Assembly: GCF_037892195.1 (NCBI RefSeq)
Contig: NZ_JATACI010000002.1
Location: forward strand, 744,001 to 808,000
DNA: 64,000 nt
Direction of reading: 5' to 3'
Source of the DNA: Yoonia sp. GPGPB17
Lineage (GTDB): Bacteria > Pseudomonadota > Alphaproteobacteria > Rhodobacterales > Rhodobacteraceae
Of this stretch, positions 25,673-35,609 are shown piece after piece. The position numbers and the translations under genes were made by a program. The notes beneath the pieces are model-generated. The model did not search any database. It had not been told where the DNA came from and saw only the letters and a program-made list of their open reading frames with translations. How positions within the stretch are numbered: the stretch's first letter is position 1; the number at the start of each line of letters is the position of its first letter.

Positions 25673-25689
25673 TGAGACATTTTGTCTCA
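25673..25689. promoter_or_regulatory. perfect inverted repeat upstream of phoR
   Basis: TGAGACA (25673-25679) and TGTCTCA (25683-25689) are perfect mirror arms separated by TTT, 39 bases before the phoR ATG. A 7-bp dyad with a three-base spacer fits a dimeric regulator site. The cognate protein is unknown, and a weak hairpin is an alternative. Confidence 0.4.
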
Positions 25690-25727
25690 GGCTTTCACAA
25701 ACGTTTGAAAAAGCTTAAGGAAACAAC

Positions 25728-26765
25728 ATGACCGCTGAACGCATCGGAGCCGTGATTGACGCCTTGCCCTTGCCTGTCTTGTTGATCGGGCCGGATGAGC
25801 GTGTGCGGGCAGCCAATAGCATGGTTGATTCTATCCTCGGTCCGGAGCTGATCGGCAAACATCATATTACCGCTTTGCGCCAACCGGCCATTATTGCGGC
25901 CATTGCAGAGACTAGCAGAACCCAAGACCCTCGCGTTGCGCGCTACACCGGGCGGCATGGCCCTAAGGATACAGTATATCGGGTCAGTGTGGCCGCTGCG
26001 GAAGGGGATATACTGCTGACTTTTGAAGATCAGACCGCCGCAGAAGAGGCCGGTCAGATGCGCCGCGATTTTGTGGCCAATGTTAGCCACGAGTTGCGCA
26101 CACCTTTGACAGCCCTTTTAGGGTTTATCGAAACACTTAGCGGCGCCGCAAAGGAAGATCCTGTCGCACGAGACAGGTTCTTGGGCATCATGGCGCATGA
26201 AGCGAACCGGATGACGCGTTTGGTTGACGATCTGATGTCGCTGAGCCGTGTCGAAGAGGATGAGCGTGTCCGCCCGCGCGAACATGTGGATCTGAGCGCA
26301 CTGCTGTCCTCGGTGATCAAAGGGCTGGAACCGCAGGTCAATGCGGCGGGTGTTACCGTAACACTTGATCTGGTCACCTCGGATGAGATGGTTCAAGGGG
26401 ATGCGGGGCAACTGGTGCAGGTCTTCACCAATCTGGTTGAAAACGCTATCAAATACGGTGCCTCGGGGGAAGAAGTTACGGTGCAGTTGTTGCCCCGCGC
26501 GATGAACCAGAGACTGCGGTGTGATGCCATCCAGATCAAAGTAACGGACAAAGGTGATGGTATCGCAGAACATCACATCGCGCGTCTGACCGAACGGTTC
26601 TATCGGGTCGACAATCACCGGTCCCGCGAAGTGGGGGGCACGGGTCTGGGGCTTGCCATCGTCAAGCATATTATCAATCGCCACCGTGGCCGATTACTGA
26701 TTGAAAGCGAAGAAGGGCGCGGTACACAGGTCTCTGTTTTTCTACCGGTCGGCCCGGTGGCTTAG
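25728..26765 (+). CDS. phoR: phosphate-regulon sensor histidine kinase PhoR
   Basis: The kinase of 345 residues senses phosphate through the Pst complex and phosphorylates PhoB. It starts with a PAS-like region (residues 5-100), then has the dimerisation domain with the phospho-acceptor histidine in FVANVSHELRTPLTALLG (H121), the N box NLVENAIKYG, and GTGLGLAIVKHI in the ATP-binding domain. No membrane helices are visible at the N-terminus, so this is the soluble form seen in many alphaproteobacteria. It is followed by a Pho box and pstS, and phoB comes at the end of the cluster. Confidence 0.93.
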   Translation: MTAERIGAVIDALPLPVLLIGPDERVRAANSMVDSILGPELIGKHHITALRQPAIIAAIAETSRTQDPRVARYTGRHGPKDTVYRVSVAAAEGDILLTFEDQTAAEEAGQMRRDFVANVSHELRTPLTALLGFIETLSGAAKEDPVARDRFLGIMAHEANRMTRLVDDLMSLSRVEEDERVRPREHVDLSALLSSVIKGLEPQVNAAGVTVTLDLVTSDEMVQGDAGQLVQVFTNLVENAIKYGASGEEVTVQLLPRAMNQRLRCDAIQIKVTDKGDGIAEHHIARLTERFYRVDNHRSREVGGTGLGLAIVKHIINRHRGRLLIESEEGRGTQVSVFLPVGPVA

Positions 26766-26768
26766 AGT

Positions 26769-26786
26769 GTGTCATAAAACTTTTAC
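26769..26786 (+). promoter_or_regulatory. Pho box upstream of pstS
   Basis: Positions 26769-26786 read GTGTCATAAAACTTTTAC. This agrees with the PhoB consensus CTGTCATAAAACTGTCAC at about 15 of 18 bases, and a second CTGTCAC half site follows at 26791-26797. It stands roughly 100 bases before the pstS ATG. PhoB from the same cluster would activate pstS here under phosphate limitation. Confidence 0.75.
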
Positions 26787-26882
26787 AATACTGTCACAAA
26801 AGCGTTGAGTGGGCCGCTTAACCGGATCGCGATGGTGGTGCGGCTCGCGCGTCACCGATGTTTGACTGACAGGAGTGATTTG

Positions 26883-27913
26883 ATGTCTTTCATGAAACTG
26901 ACCGCGACGACTGCGGCCATTGCCCTTACTGCCACAACTTCTTTTGCACGCGACAACGTGCAGGTTGCTTAAGCTCTTCAACAGTTCTGCCTTATGCATC
27001 AATCGTTGCAGAGGCTTTCGGCGACAACTTTGACTTCTCGGCACCTGTTGTCGAATCCGGCGGTTCTTCCGCTGGTCTGAAGCGTTTCTGCGAAGGTGTT
27101 GGCGAAAACACCATCGACATCGCAAACGCATCCCGCGCGATCCGCGATTCGGAAATTGAAGTATGTGCCGCAAACGGCGTGACTGACATTATCGAAGTGC
27201 GCATCGGCTATGACGGCATCGTGTTTGCATCACAAACTGACGGCCCTGCCTTCACAGCTTTTGAACCATCCGACATCTTCAATGCCCTGGCCCCAATGGT
27301 CATGGTTGATGGTGCGCTGGTTGAGAACCCACACACAATGTGGTCCGACTTTAACGCCGATCTGCCAGACGCAGAGATCCTGGCCTTCATCCCAGGTACA
27401 AAGCACGGCACACGTGAAGTGTTCGAAGAAAAAGTGATCGCAGCCGGTTGCGAAGCCACGGGTGCTTTCGAAGCCATGATGGCTGGCGGCATGTCCGAGG
27501 ACGACGCTGAAGATGCGTGTTTGGCTGTTCGCACAGATGGTAAGTCTGTCGACATTGACGGCGACTACACCGAAACACTGGCGCGTATCGACGCCAACTC
27601 GAACGGTATCGGCGTGTTTGGTCTGGCGTTCTACGAGAACAACACAGACAAGCTGAAGGTTGCCACGATGTCGGGTGTTGAGCCAACAACCGAAACAATC
27701 GCAGAAGGCGTCTACCCGGTGTCACGCCCGCTGTATTTCTACGTTAAAGCAGCACACATCGGCGTGATCCCTGGCCTGCAGGAATATGCTGACTTCTTCA
27801 TCTCTGACGAAGTTGCTGGCCCATCCGGTCCTCTGGCGGCCTACGGTTTGGTATCCGACCCAGAGCTGGCTGACACACAAAAGATGGTCATGGAAAACGT
27901 GACCATGAACTAA
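26883..27913 (+). pseudogene. pstS: phosphate-binding protein PstS, frame-disrupted after the signal peptide
   Basis: PstS captures phosphate in the periplasm for PstCAB. The start at 26883 gives a signal peptide (MSFMKLTATTAAIALTATTSFA) and DNVQVA, then a TAA. The remaining 310 or so residues, from SSTVLPYASIVAEAFGDNF, lie in another frame and run to 27913 with all expected family blocks (ESGGSSAGLKRFCEG, NASRAIRDSE). The break is GCTTAAGC at 26967-26974. GCCGGC there would give VQVAGSSTVLPYA, exactly the family consensus. Loss of PstS would cripple high-affinity uptake, so an artefact is plausible. Confidence 0.88.
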
Positions 27914-27927
27914 GCCGCTTGGCTTAT

Positions 27928-27960
27928 GTCGACCCCGGCAGCGGTTGGGGTCGACCTTTC
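27928..27960 (+). terminator. hairpin after pstS
   Basis: GTCGACCCC (27928-27936) pairs perfectly with GGGGTCGAC (27947-27955), followed by CTTTC. It separates pstS from pstC and may reduce read-through so that the binding protein is made in excess. A smaller dyad, TAAGCC/GGCTTA, sits just ahead of it. Confidence 0.65.
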
Positions 27961-28043
27961 TGATTTCGGATTGCTGCAATGCGATCTATTGTTACTCAGA
28001 ACCTGAGGGTTCTTTGAGATAGAGCCGCAAAGGGGCACGCAAT

Positions 28044-29524
28044 GTCGAATACACTGATTTTGCTCGCGATTATTGGGCTAGGCGTATTTGGTTTTTTTGC
28101 TGGCCGATCACGCGCGATGGCCGTAGTGCAGCGGTGATCGACGCAACCTGCATTCTCTTCCTGCTTACTATGGCGCTAACGTTGGCCTGAACACGATTGT
28201 GCCCGCCTCCATCGTTCTTTTCATCTGGCTCGTTGCACAGCCGTTGTTCATCAATAACTCTGTATCAGGCACGATTGATCAAGAGGCAATTGCCGAAGGC
28301 AGCTCACTCAGCCTGATCATGTCCGATGTACGCCGTGTCGCCGATGGGCTGGATGTCGCGGTGAGCGAAGGCGCAATAACACCGGAAATGGCAGCGGATC
28401 CGCGCGCAGAGTTCAGCGACGTACGTGAACGTCTGGTGGAAGTAGGTGTCGCCCTCGGTTCCGGCGTGACGAGTGAAACGTTGCTCGCCGCGCAAAGCTA
28501 TCGCGCGATGGCGCTGACAGGCAATTGGGTGAAGGCAATTTTGGTCTTGGTGATCTCGGTCGCAGGCCTTGGTATTTCCTGGCGCCTGATCACGCGCGAT
28601 TATCGCGCGCGGAACGTTGTTGAAAAAGGCATCATGCTGGTGCTTATCGCAGCGGCCTCAATTGCGATCCTGACGACTGTTGGCATCGTGCTGTCCCTGA
28701 TTTTTAACACCTATGAGTTCTTCAAGCTCTACTCAGCCTGGGACTTTTTCTTTGGCACAAACTGGTCCCCGAGCTTTTCGGGCCGCGGTGGTTCGTCTGA
28801 GTTGGGTATTCTGCCGCTCCTTTGGGGTACGCTCTATATCTCGCTTATTGCGCTTTTGGTCGCGGTTCCCATCGGGTTGTTTGCCGCGATTTATCTCTCT
28901 GAATATGCGTCCAAGTCGGTGCGCTCTATCGCGAAACCGATGTTGGAGGTGCTCGCCGGTATCCCCACGATTGTTTATGGTCTCTTCGCGCTGCTGACCG
29001 TGGGTCCGCTGCTTGTCGATGTCTTTGGCGACGGCGGTGTACTTGGGGTGAATTGGATGTCCGGCGGCACGGCTGTGATGACTGCCGGGCTGGTAATGGG
29101 CATGATGCTGATCCCTTTCGTCAGCTCATTGTCTGACGACATTATCAATGCGGTGCCGCAGGCCATGCGTGATGGATCGCTGGGCCTTGGGGCCACGCAT
29201 TCGGAAACTGTGCGTCAGGTCATCATCCCGGCCGCGCTGCCCGGGATTGTCGGTGCAATCCTGCTGGCCGCATCCCGTGCGATTGGCGAGACGATGATTG
29301 TTGTTCTTGGTGCCGGTGCCGCCGCGCGTCTATCACTGAACCCGTTTGATGCGATGACGACGGTGACTGCAAAGATTGTCAGCCAGCTGACCGGCGACAG
29401 TGACTTTTCCTCACCCGTCGCGCTGGTTGCCTTTGCCCTTGGTATCAGCCTTTTTGTTGTAACCCTCGGCCTGAACATCTTTGCCCTTTACATCGTCCGT
29501 AAGTACCGGGAGCAGTACGAATGA
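28044..29524 (+). pseudogene. pstC: phosphate ABC transporter permease PstC, frame-disrupted near its start
   Basis: The gene starts at the ATG at 28044 with MSNTLILLAIIGLGVFGFFAGRSRAMAVV and then stops. The main frame resumes with GDRRNLHSLPAYYGANVGLNTIVP and runs through six or more membrane helices to 29524, including GTLYISLIALLVAVPIGLFAAIYLSEY and the EAA-type loop. The two frames meet at about 28127-28133 (GTGCAGCGG). Two bases appear lost, and VVAGGDRRNLHSLP would fit the family. It is the second pst gene in a row with a broken 5' part. The end overlaps pstA by four bases. Confidence 0.82.
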
Positions 29525-30864
29525 CCGACGCGACCTCATCAGATCTGCCCAAGGGAACACCGGCGACACGGGCACATGCATCTTTGTTGTCTGAAAGCCC
29601 AAGGATGAAGAAACGCAACGCCGCTGAGACCCGGTTCAAGATGTATGGCATCTTTGCCATCACCATTGGCCTCGCGTTCCTGATCTTCCTTGCGTTTTCA
29701 ATCCTGCGCAACGGCATTCCGGCTTTTACGCAAACGGTTGTGAACGTTGAGTTTACACTGACACAAGAGCAGTTTGATGAGGCTGAGAGCAAGATGCTCA
29801 AGACAGCCGCCTATACTGAGATCTTTGTGAACAACATCACGGCACAGTTTCAAGAGCGCGGGCTGGACGTTGATTTTGATGGTGCCACAGTCGAACGCTT
29901 GCTTGGCAAAGTCGGTGGCGATTTGCGCAGCTTTTATCGCGAAGACCCCAGCCAGATTGGACAACCTGTAGACTTCCAATTGTCGGCTGCCAGCAGGGTT
30001 GAGCGTTACCTGCAAGGCAAACTGACGCGCGACATGGTCGTCGATGGGCGGTTCCTTGAGGTGGCTGACCTGGATGTGGTGGATGCGATGGTCGAGGTAA
30101 GCATTATCGGTACTGCGTGGGATTGGAACTTTATCACAGGGACCGATACCGGCGTGGATAACCCCGGTGGCGCAGGTATTGGTGCCTCTGTTATCGGGTC
30201 GTTCTTTATGATGGTGGTTGTGCTGCTGCTCTCGCTGCCGATTGGCGTGGCCGCTTCGATTTATCTTGAGGAGTTCGCACCCAAGAACCGCTTTACCGAT
30301 CTGATTGAAGTGAACATCTCAAATCTGGCTGCCGTGCCATCGATTGTTTTTGGTATCCTTGGCCTTGCGGTGTTCATTCAATTCGCGCATCTGCCGCAAT
30401 CAGCGCCGCTTGTCGGGGGGCTTGTGCTCACGCTGATGACCCTGCCAACAATCGTTATCTCGACACGGGCGTCGCTAAAATCGGTGCCGCCTTCCATCCG
30501 TGATGCGGCTCTGGGCGTCGGGGCCTCCAAGATGCAATCTGTCTTTCATCATGTGCTGCCGCTGGCCATGCCGGGTATTCTGACGGGTACGATTATTGGG
30601 CTTGCGCAGGCCTTGGGTGAAACGGCGCCGCTTTTGCTGATCGGTATGGTGGGGTATGTGGCAAGGGAATATCCCGACGGTTTGGCCTCGGGTCTGCTGG
30701 ACCCAAACTCTGCGATGCCTGCACAAATCTATACCTGGGCCGCACGGTCTGACGAAGCCTTCTTTGAAAAGGCGTGGGGTGGGATTATCATCCTTTTGAT
30801 CTTCCTGCTGACCATGAACATCATCGCAATCATTCTGCGCCGCAGATTTGAACGCCGTTGGTAG
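29521..30864 (+). CDS. pstA: phosphate ABC transporter permease PstA
   Basis: The permease of 447 residues has a long N-terminal part with one membrane helix near residues 40-65 and a periplasmic domain (DUF3333-type) up to about residue 200. The core follows with [24 protein letters not shown] and the cytoplasmic coupling loop [21 protein letters not shown]. It is longer than the E. coli protein because of that periplasmic domain, a common feature in alphaproteobacteria. It pairs with PstC, and its ATG overlaps the pstC stop. Confidence 0.93.
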   Translation: MTDATSSDLPKGTPATRAHASLLSESPRMKKRNAAETRFKMYGIFAITIGLAFLIFLAFSILRNGIPAFTQTVVNVEFTLTQEQFDEAESKMLKTAAYTEIFVNNITAQFQERGLDVDFDGATVERLLGKVGGDLRSFYREDPSQIGQPVDFQLSAASRVERYLQGKLTRDMVVDGRFLEVADLDVVDAMVEVSIIGTAWDWNFITGTDTGVDNPGGAGIGASVIGSFFMMVVVLLLSLPIGVAASIYLEEFAPKNRFTDLIEVNISNLAAVPSIVFGILGLAVFIQFAHLPQSAPLVGGLVLTLMTLPTIVISTRASLKSVPPSIRDAALGVGASKMQSVFHHVLPLAMPGILTGTIIGLAQALGETAPLLLIGMVGYVAREYPDGLASGLLDPNSAMPAQIYTWAARSDEAFFEKAWGGIIILLIFLLTMNIIAIILRRRFERRW

Positions 30865-30875
30865 GAGCGCATACT

Positions 30876-31676
30876 ATGAATGATATGATTCCAGTCGACC
30901 GAAAGTTAAGCACGATGCAAGATGTAAAGATCACCGCCCACGGCGTACAGGTTTACTATGGTGACACCCATGCCATCAAAGACGTGAACGTCGATATCGA
31001 TGACAAAACGGTCACCGCTTTTATCGGTCCATCGGGGTGTGGAAAATCAACTTTCTTGCGCTGCCTCAACCGGATGAACGACACAATTGATGTTGCCCGG
31101 GTGATGGGTGATATCCGTATCGACAACGAAGATATCTATGATGCCAAGGTTGATCCGGTGCAGCTACGTGCCAAGGTTGGCATGGTGTTTCAAAAACCAA
31201 ACCCGTTCCCCAAGTCGATCTATGACAATGTGGCTTACGGCCCCAAAATTCACGGGCTGGCGCGCAACAAAGAGGAGCTGGACGAGATTGTCGAGAAATC
31301 CTTGCGCAAAGCCGCGCTGTGGGACGAAGCCAAAGACCGCCTTGCCGCGCCCGGTACAGGCCTGTCGGGGGGGCAGCAGCAGCGTTTGTGCATCGCCCGC
31401 GCGATCGCGACAGCGCCTGAGGTGCTGTTGATGGACGAGCCGTGTTCCGCGCTTGACCCCATCGCGACCGCGCAAGTTGAAGAATTGATTGACGAGTTAC
31501 GCCAGAGCTTTTCAGTCGTGATCGTGACGCACTCAATGCAACAGGCCGCGCGTGTCAGTCAAAAGACAGCCTTCTTTCACTTGGGCAACCTTGTTGAATA
31601 CGACGACACAGACAAGATTTTCACCAACCCACAGGACCCGCGCACGGAAAGCTATATTTCCGGCCGGATCGGGTAA
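30876..31676 (+). CDS. pstB: phosphate ABC transporter ATP-binding protein PstB
   Basis: This is an ATPase of 266 residues. Walker A is GPSGCGKS at residues 51-58, the PstB-specific stretch [10 protein letters not shown] follows, the signature is LSGGQQQR, and Walker B reads [14 protein letters not shown] take the ATG at 30876 with GGAG about nine bases upstream, because the earlier in-frame start overlaps pstA and has no binding site. It drives PstCA and connects the transporter to PhoU and PhoR. Confidence 0.95.
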   Translation: MNDMIPVDRKLSTMQDVKITAHGVQVYYGDTHAIKDVNVDIDDKTVTAFIGPSGCGKSTFLRCLNRMNDTIDVARVMGDIRIDNEDIYDAKVDPVQLRAKVGMVFQKPNPFPKSIYDNVAYGPKIHGLARNKEELDEIVEKSLRKAALWDEAKDRLAAPGTGLSGGQQQRLCIARAIATAPEVLLMDEPCSALDPIATAQVEELIDELRQSFSVVIVTHSMQQAARVSQKTAFFHLGNLVEYDDTDKIFTNPQDPRTESYISGRIG

Positions 31677-31688
31677 GGAGCAGTGGTA

Positions 31689-32396
31689 ATGAACGAACAT
31701 ATTTCGTCAGCCTATGACCGCGATCTGGAGGGCATTACGACCCTGATCATGAAGATGGGCGGCCTTGTCGAAGAGGCCATTCTGAAGGCAGCAAAATCAC
31801 TGGCCGATCGCGACGTTGAACTGGCCGAGGAAGTCCGCGAAGGCGACAAGGCCATTGACGCGATCGAGATCCAGATCAACGAAGAAGCTGCACGCACAAT
31901 TGCGTTGCGCGCTCCTGTTTCCAAGGACTTACGCTCCGTTCTTACAGTGCTGCGTTTGGCTGCATCGCTGGAACGGATTGGTGACTATGCCAAAAATATC
32001 GCCAAACGCACCAGCGTTCTGGTGGAAATGAGCCCGGTGAACGGATCAGACGCTGCCCTGCGCCGCATGGCCCGTGAGGTTGAGCAGATGTTGAAAGACA
32101 CACTTGATTCATACATTCGCGGCGATGCTGAGTTGGCCGAGGATGTGCGCCAGCGCGATCAGGAAGTCGACCAGATGTATAACGCGCTTTTCCGCGAATT
32201 CCTGACCTTCATGATGGAGGATCCGCGCAACATTACGGCCTGCATGCACTTGCATTTTATGGCCAAGAATATCGAACGCATGGGCGATTTGACCACCAAT
32301 ATGGCCGAACAGGTCATCTATCAGGTCACCGGTGAGATGCCAGACGAAGCACGTCCAAAGAGCGATAAAACAGCATATGTGACAAACCCGAGCTAA
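31689..32396 (+). CDS. phoU: phosphate signalling protein PhoU
   Basis: This protein of 235 residues is all-helical with two PhoU repeats. The first includes MKMGGLVEEAILKAAKSL and the E-x-x-x-D metal-binding pattern ERIGDYAKNIAKR. The second has MARNIERMGDLTTN-like text near residue 200 (AKNIERMGDLTTNMAE). It dampens PhoR when phosphate is plentiful by linking it to PstB. I use the ATG at 31689, preceded by AAGGAG; a GTG two codons earlier is possible. Confidence 0.94.
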   Translation: MNEHISSAYDRDLEGITTLIMKMGGLVEEAILKAAKSLADRDVELAEEVREGDKAIDAIEIQINEEAARTIALRAPVSKDLRSVLTVLRLAASLERIGDYAKNIAKRTSVLVEMSPVNGSDAALRRMAREVEQMLKDTLDSYIRGDAELAEDVRQRDQEVDQMYNALFREFLTFMMEDPRNITACMHLHFMAKNIERMGDLTTNMAEQVIYQVTGEMPDEARPKSDKTAYVTNPS

Positions 32397-32400
32397 GAAA

Positions 32401-33087
32401 ATGGCACAGCAACCACATGTTCTAATTGTTGAGGATGAGGCCGCGCAGCGGGAAGTTTTGGCATATAACCTTGAAGCCGAGGGGTTTCGGGTGACCCGCG
32501 CCGAGAATGGTGATGAGGGGCTCTTATGTGTTGAAGAAGATGCCCCCGATGTTATCGTTCTGGACTGGATGATGCCGAACCTGTCCGGGATCGAGGTTTG
32601 CCGCCGCCTGAAGATCAAGCATGAGACCCGCGGCATCCCGATTATCATGCTGTCGGCCCGATCTGAAGAAGTCGACAAGGTGCGTGGGCTTGAAACGGGT
32701 GCTGACGACTATGTGGTCAAACCTTATTCGGTGTCAGAACTGATGGCGCGTGTGCGCACGCAATTGCGCCGTGTGCGACCGGCCACTGTCGGACAGGTGC
32801 TGACCTTTGATGATATCGTGCTGGACGCTGAGACATATCGCGTGACGCGTGACGATACCCAGTTGAAACTGGGCCCAACCGAGTTTCGCCTTCTGTCCAC
32901 ATTTATGGAAAAGCCGGGCCGGGTTTGGTCACGCGATATGCTCTTGGACCGGGTATGGGGGCGCGATATCTATGTGGATACGCGCACCGTCGACGTCCAT
33001 GTCGGTCGCCTGCGCAAGGTGCTGACGCAGCATGGCGGCGATGACCCCGTTCGCACGGTGCGAGGGGCAGGCTACGCGCTGGGTTAA
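32401..33087 (+). CDS. phoB: phosphate-regulon response regulator PhoB
   Basis: This OmpR-family regulator has 228 residues. The receiver domain (residues 1-122) holds the acidic pocket at E11-D12, the phosphorylated Asp at about residue 55 (LDWMMP) and Lys in VVKPYS. A winged-helix DNA-binding domain follows, with LGPTEFRLLSTFMEKPGRV and VDVHVGRLRKVL. It is the partner of PhoR and should bind the Pho box before pstS. Its stop overlaps the stop of the convergent gnd gene by four bases. Confidence 0.95.
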   Translation: MAQQPHVLIVEDEAAQREVLAYNLEAEGFRVTRAENGDEGLLCVEEDAPDVIVLDWMMPNLSGIEVCRRLKIKHETRGIPIIMLSARSEEVDKVRGLETGADDYVVKPYSVSELMARVRTQLRRVRPATVGQVLTFDDIVLDAETYRVTRDDTQLKLGPTEFRLLSTFMEKPGRVWSRDMLLDRVWGRDIYVDTRTVDVHVGRLRKVLTQHGGDDPVRTVRGAGYALG

Positions 33088-34485
33088 CTACCCCAGGGTC
33101 CGTGCTGGCCAGCCGCGCCGTCAATGCGCGCAAACCCATGTGCACCAAAAAAATCGCGTTGTCCCTGGATCATATTTGCCGTGCCTCGTGCCGTCCGCAT
33201 CGCGTCAAAGTATGCTAAGCCGGATGACAGGGCAGGCAGCGCCAAACCGTGTAGTGCGGCTTGCGCCACGACCTGTCGCAATGCGCCGTGGGTCTCTTTC
33301 AAGGTATCGGCGAAACGCGGCGCCATCATCAGGCTGCGCTCTGGATTCTCGCGAAGGGCGGTGGCCATGTCATCCAGCATCGCTGATCTGATGATGCAAC
33401 CTTCGCGCCAGACTTCGGCAATCGCAGGCAGGGGCAGGGCCCACCCAAAAGTCTGCGATGCCTGTGCAATCATGCCGAAGCCTTGGGCGTAGCAAAGGAT
33501 TTTACCGGCGATCAGCGCTTCTTCCAACGTTGCAAGCGGCAGGACATCATGCGCGATGTGGCGGGGTGCCGCGCCAAAGAGCGCTTCGCCAGCGGCACGT
33601 GCGTCAAGCTGCGAGGACAGGTTGCGGGCCACAACAGCGGCTTCAATAGCCGGGATGGGAGCCGCAAGGTGCTGCGCCTCAATCACAGTCCACCGCCCGG
33701 TGCCCTTTTGGTAAGCAGCATCAACAATGACATCCAACATCGGTTGCCCGGTTTCAGGGTCCCGCGTTCCGGCAACTTTACCCGATATTTCAATCAGGTA
33801 ACTGCGAAGCGGGCCCTTGTCCCATGTGGCAAAAGTGTCTGAGATGGCATCTGTGTCCATGCCCAGACCGTCACGCATGATGCCGTAAACCTCGGCGATC
33901 ATCTGCATGTCGGCGTATTCGATCCCGTTGTGCACCGCCTTCACAAAGTGGCCCGCACCTTCTTCGCCCATCCATGTGGCGCAGGGCGTGTTTTTGTGTT
34001 TGGCCGATATCGCGGTTAGAATGTGCGAAACACGATCCCAATAGGCCCGTTTGCCGCCGCCCATGATTGATGGGCCAAAGCGCGCACCTTCTTCGCCACC
34101 CGATACGCCGATCCCCAGAAAAGGGCGGTCGCCAAGCGTCAGAGGCCCGGCGATTGGTGTCATGAAAATTTGCATTGCCTGCATCAATGATCATATCGTC
34201 ATCATCCAGCAAAGGCCGGAGTGCTGCGATCTGTTCATCTACCGCGTCCCCGGCGGGAACCATCAGGATGATCGCACGCGGGGATTTGAGCGCGCCAACG
34301 AATTCTGCCAGAGTTTGCGTTGGTGTAATCCGCCCGGTCAAATCACCGGCATCATGATGAAACGCCTGGGTTCTCTCTACCGTGCGATTCCAGACCGCGA
34401 TGTCAAAACCATTGTCGGCGATGTTCAATGCAAGGGCGGCCCCCATGGTGCCCAGGCCGATTAGCCCGATCTCTGCTGTGCTCAT
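33084..34485 (-). pseudogene. gnd: 6-phosphogluconate dehydrogenase (decarboxylating), frame-disrupted
   Basis: The enzyme oxidises 6-phosphogluconate to ribulose 5-phosphate with NADP in the pentose-phosphate pathway. The first 115 or so residues, from MSTAEIGLIGLGTMGAALALNIAD (nucleotide-binding glycines) to IIDAGNANFHDTNRR, lie in one frame. The rest, from GDRPFLGIGVSGGEEGARFGPSIM through the catalytic KAVHNGIEYADMQ to 33084, lies in another. They meet at GCCAAGC (34131-34137). GCCGGC restores RRASDAGDRPFLG. Apart from this the sequence is complete at about 466 residues and all catalytic blocks are present. Confidence 0.88.
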
Positions 34486-34640
34486 GTCAGGGGGTCCTTC
34501 AAATTACTGTATGGGGTTAGACATAAGCATTATCAGCTGAAATGAAAACGGGCAGGGTTGCATAAAATCAGCACGCGCCTCTTGTAATCTGACCATTCAT
34601 GAGCAATGTTCATAAAAATTGATTGGAGGCTGGAATAGCC

Positions 34641-35609
34641 GTGGAAATTGTTGGTATTGGATCATATCTGCCCCAAGAGCTGTTGCAGTCGACGCAATGT
34701 GATGACCGCTTTGGTTGGCCAACAGGGCATGTTGCTGCCTTAACGGGGGTACGGGCGCGCCATGTCTGTGATGACAGCGAGAATCAGATCGCAATGGGCG
34801 TGGCAGCAGCAAAAGCAGCTCTGGCGGATGCAGGCGTGGATGCGCGTGACATAGGCCTGATCATTGGCGCAGCGGCTGTGCCATATCAGCCGATCCCAGC
34901 AACAGCGCCCGCCTATCAGGCTGGGTTGGGTATCGGCGATGGTGCGGCCTTTGCCTTTGATGTAAATGCCACTTGTCTGGGCTTTGTGACAGCACTTGAT
35001 ATGGTCGAAAACATGCTGGTGCGCGGCGGCCATACCCATGCTCTTATTGTTTCCTCCGAGGTGGCATCCCGTGCCCTGCCATGGGCGGACCACCCTGAAA
35101 TTGCGGGGCTTTTTGGCGATGGGGCAGCAGCGGTGGTTGTGACTGCCGGTCCGACACCTTTGGTAACGGCCTTTGAAACACATCCAAGTGGCTTTGATAA
35201 ATGCGGGATCGGGGCTGGGGGGACGCGTTTTGATTTTCGCGCTGATGCGGCCCAATTCGCCGCACACAGCCTGTTTGATATGGATGGCAAAGCGCTGTTT
35301 CGGCTGAGTGCCACTGTCTTCGTTCCTTTTGTTGATCGCCTGCTGGCCAAGGCTGGGTGGACAAAAGATGATGTCGATCTGGTGGTGCCACACCAGGCCA
35401 GCCCCGCAGCACTGCAACATATGATCCGACAATGCGGCTTCGACGCAGAACGTGTGGTCGATATCTGCGCCGATGTTGGCAATCAGATCGCGGCTTCCAT
35501 TCCCTTCGCTTTGGCAACAGCCAAAGAGCGCCTTTCGCCCGGCACGAAGGTATTAATGCTGGGTACCTCGGCTGGTGTGTCCTTTGGCGGTGCCGCGGTA
35601 ACATTCTGA
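34641..35609 (+). CDS. ketoacyl-ACP synthase III family protein
   Basis: This is a condensing enzyme of 322 residues with the FabH-type catalytic triad: Cys in NATCLGF (C112), His in PHQAS (H252) and Asn in GNQIAASIP (N282). It begins with EIVGIGSYLPQE at a GTG (34641), ten bases after GGAGG. A TTG further upstream is less likely. The gene is first of a five-gene coupled operon. In such a setting KAS III enzymes often prime or join acyl chains for specialised products and not for bulk fatty acids. No acyl carrier protein gene is next to it, so the acyl donor is unknown. Confidence 0.88.
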   Translation: MEIVGIGSYLPQELLQSTQCDDRFGWPTGHVAALTGVRARHVCDDSENQIAMGVAAAKAALADAGVDARDIGLIIGAAAVPYQPIPATAPAYQAGLGIGDGAAFAFDVNATCLGFVTALDMVENMLVRGGHTHALIVSSEVASRALPWADHPEIAGLFGDGAAAVVVTAGPTPLVTAFETHPSGFDKCGIGAGGTRFDFRADAAQFAAHSLFDMDGKALFRLSATVFVPFVDRLLAKAGWTKDDVDLVVPHQASPAALQHMIRQCGFDAERVVDICADVGNQIAASIPFALATAKERLSPGTKVLMLGTSAGVSFGGAAVTF

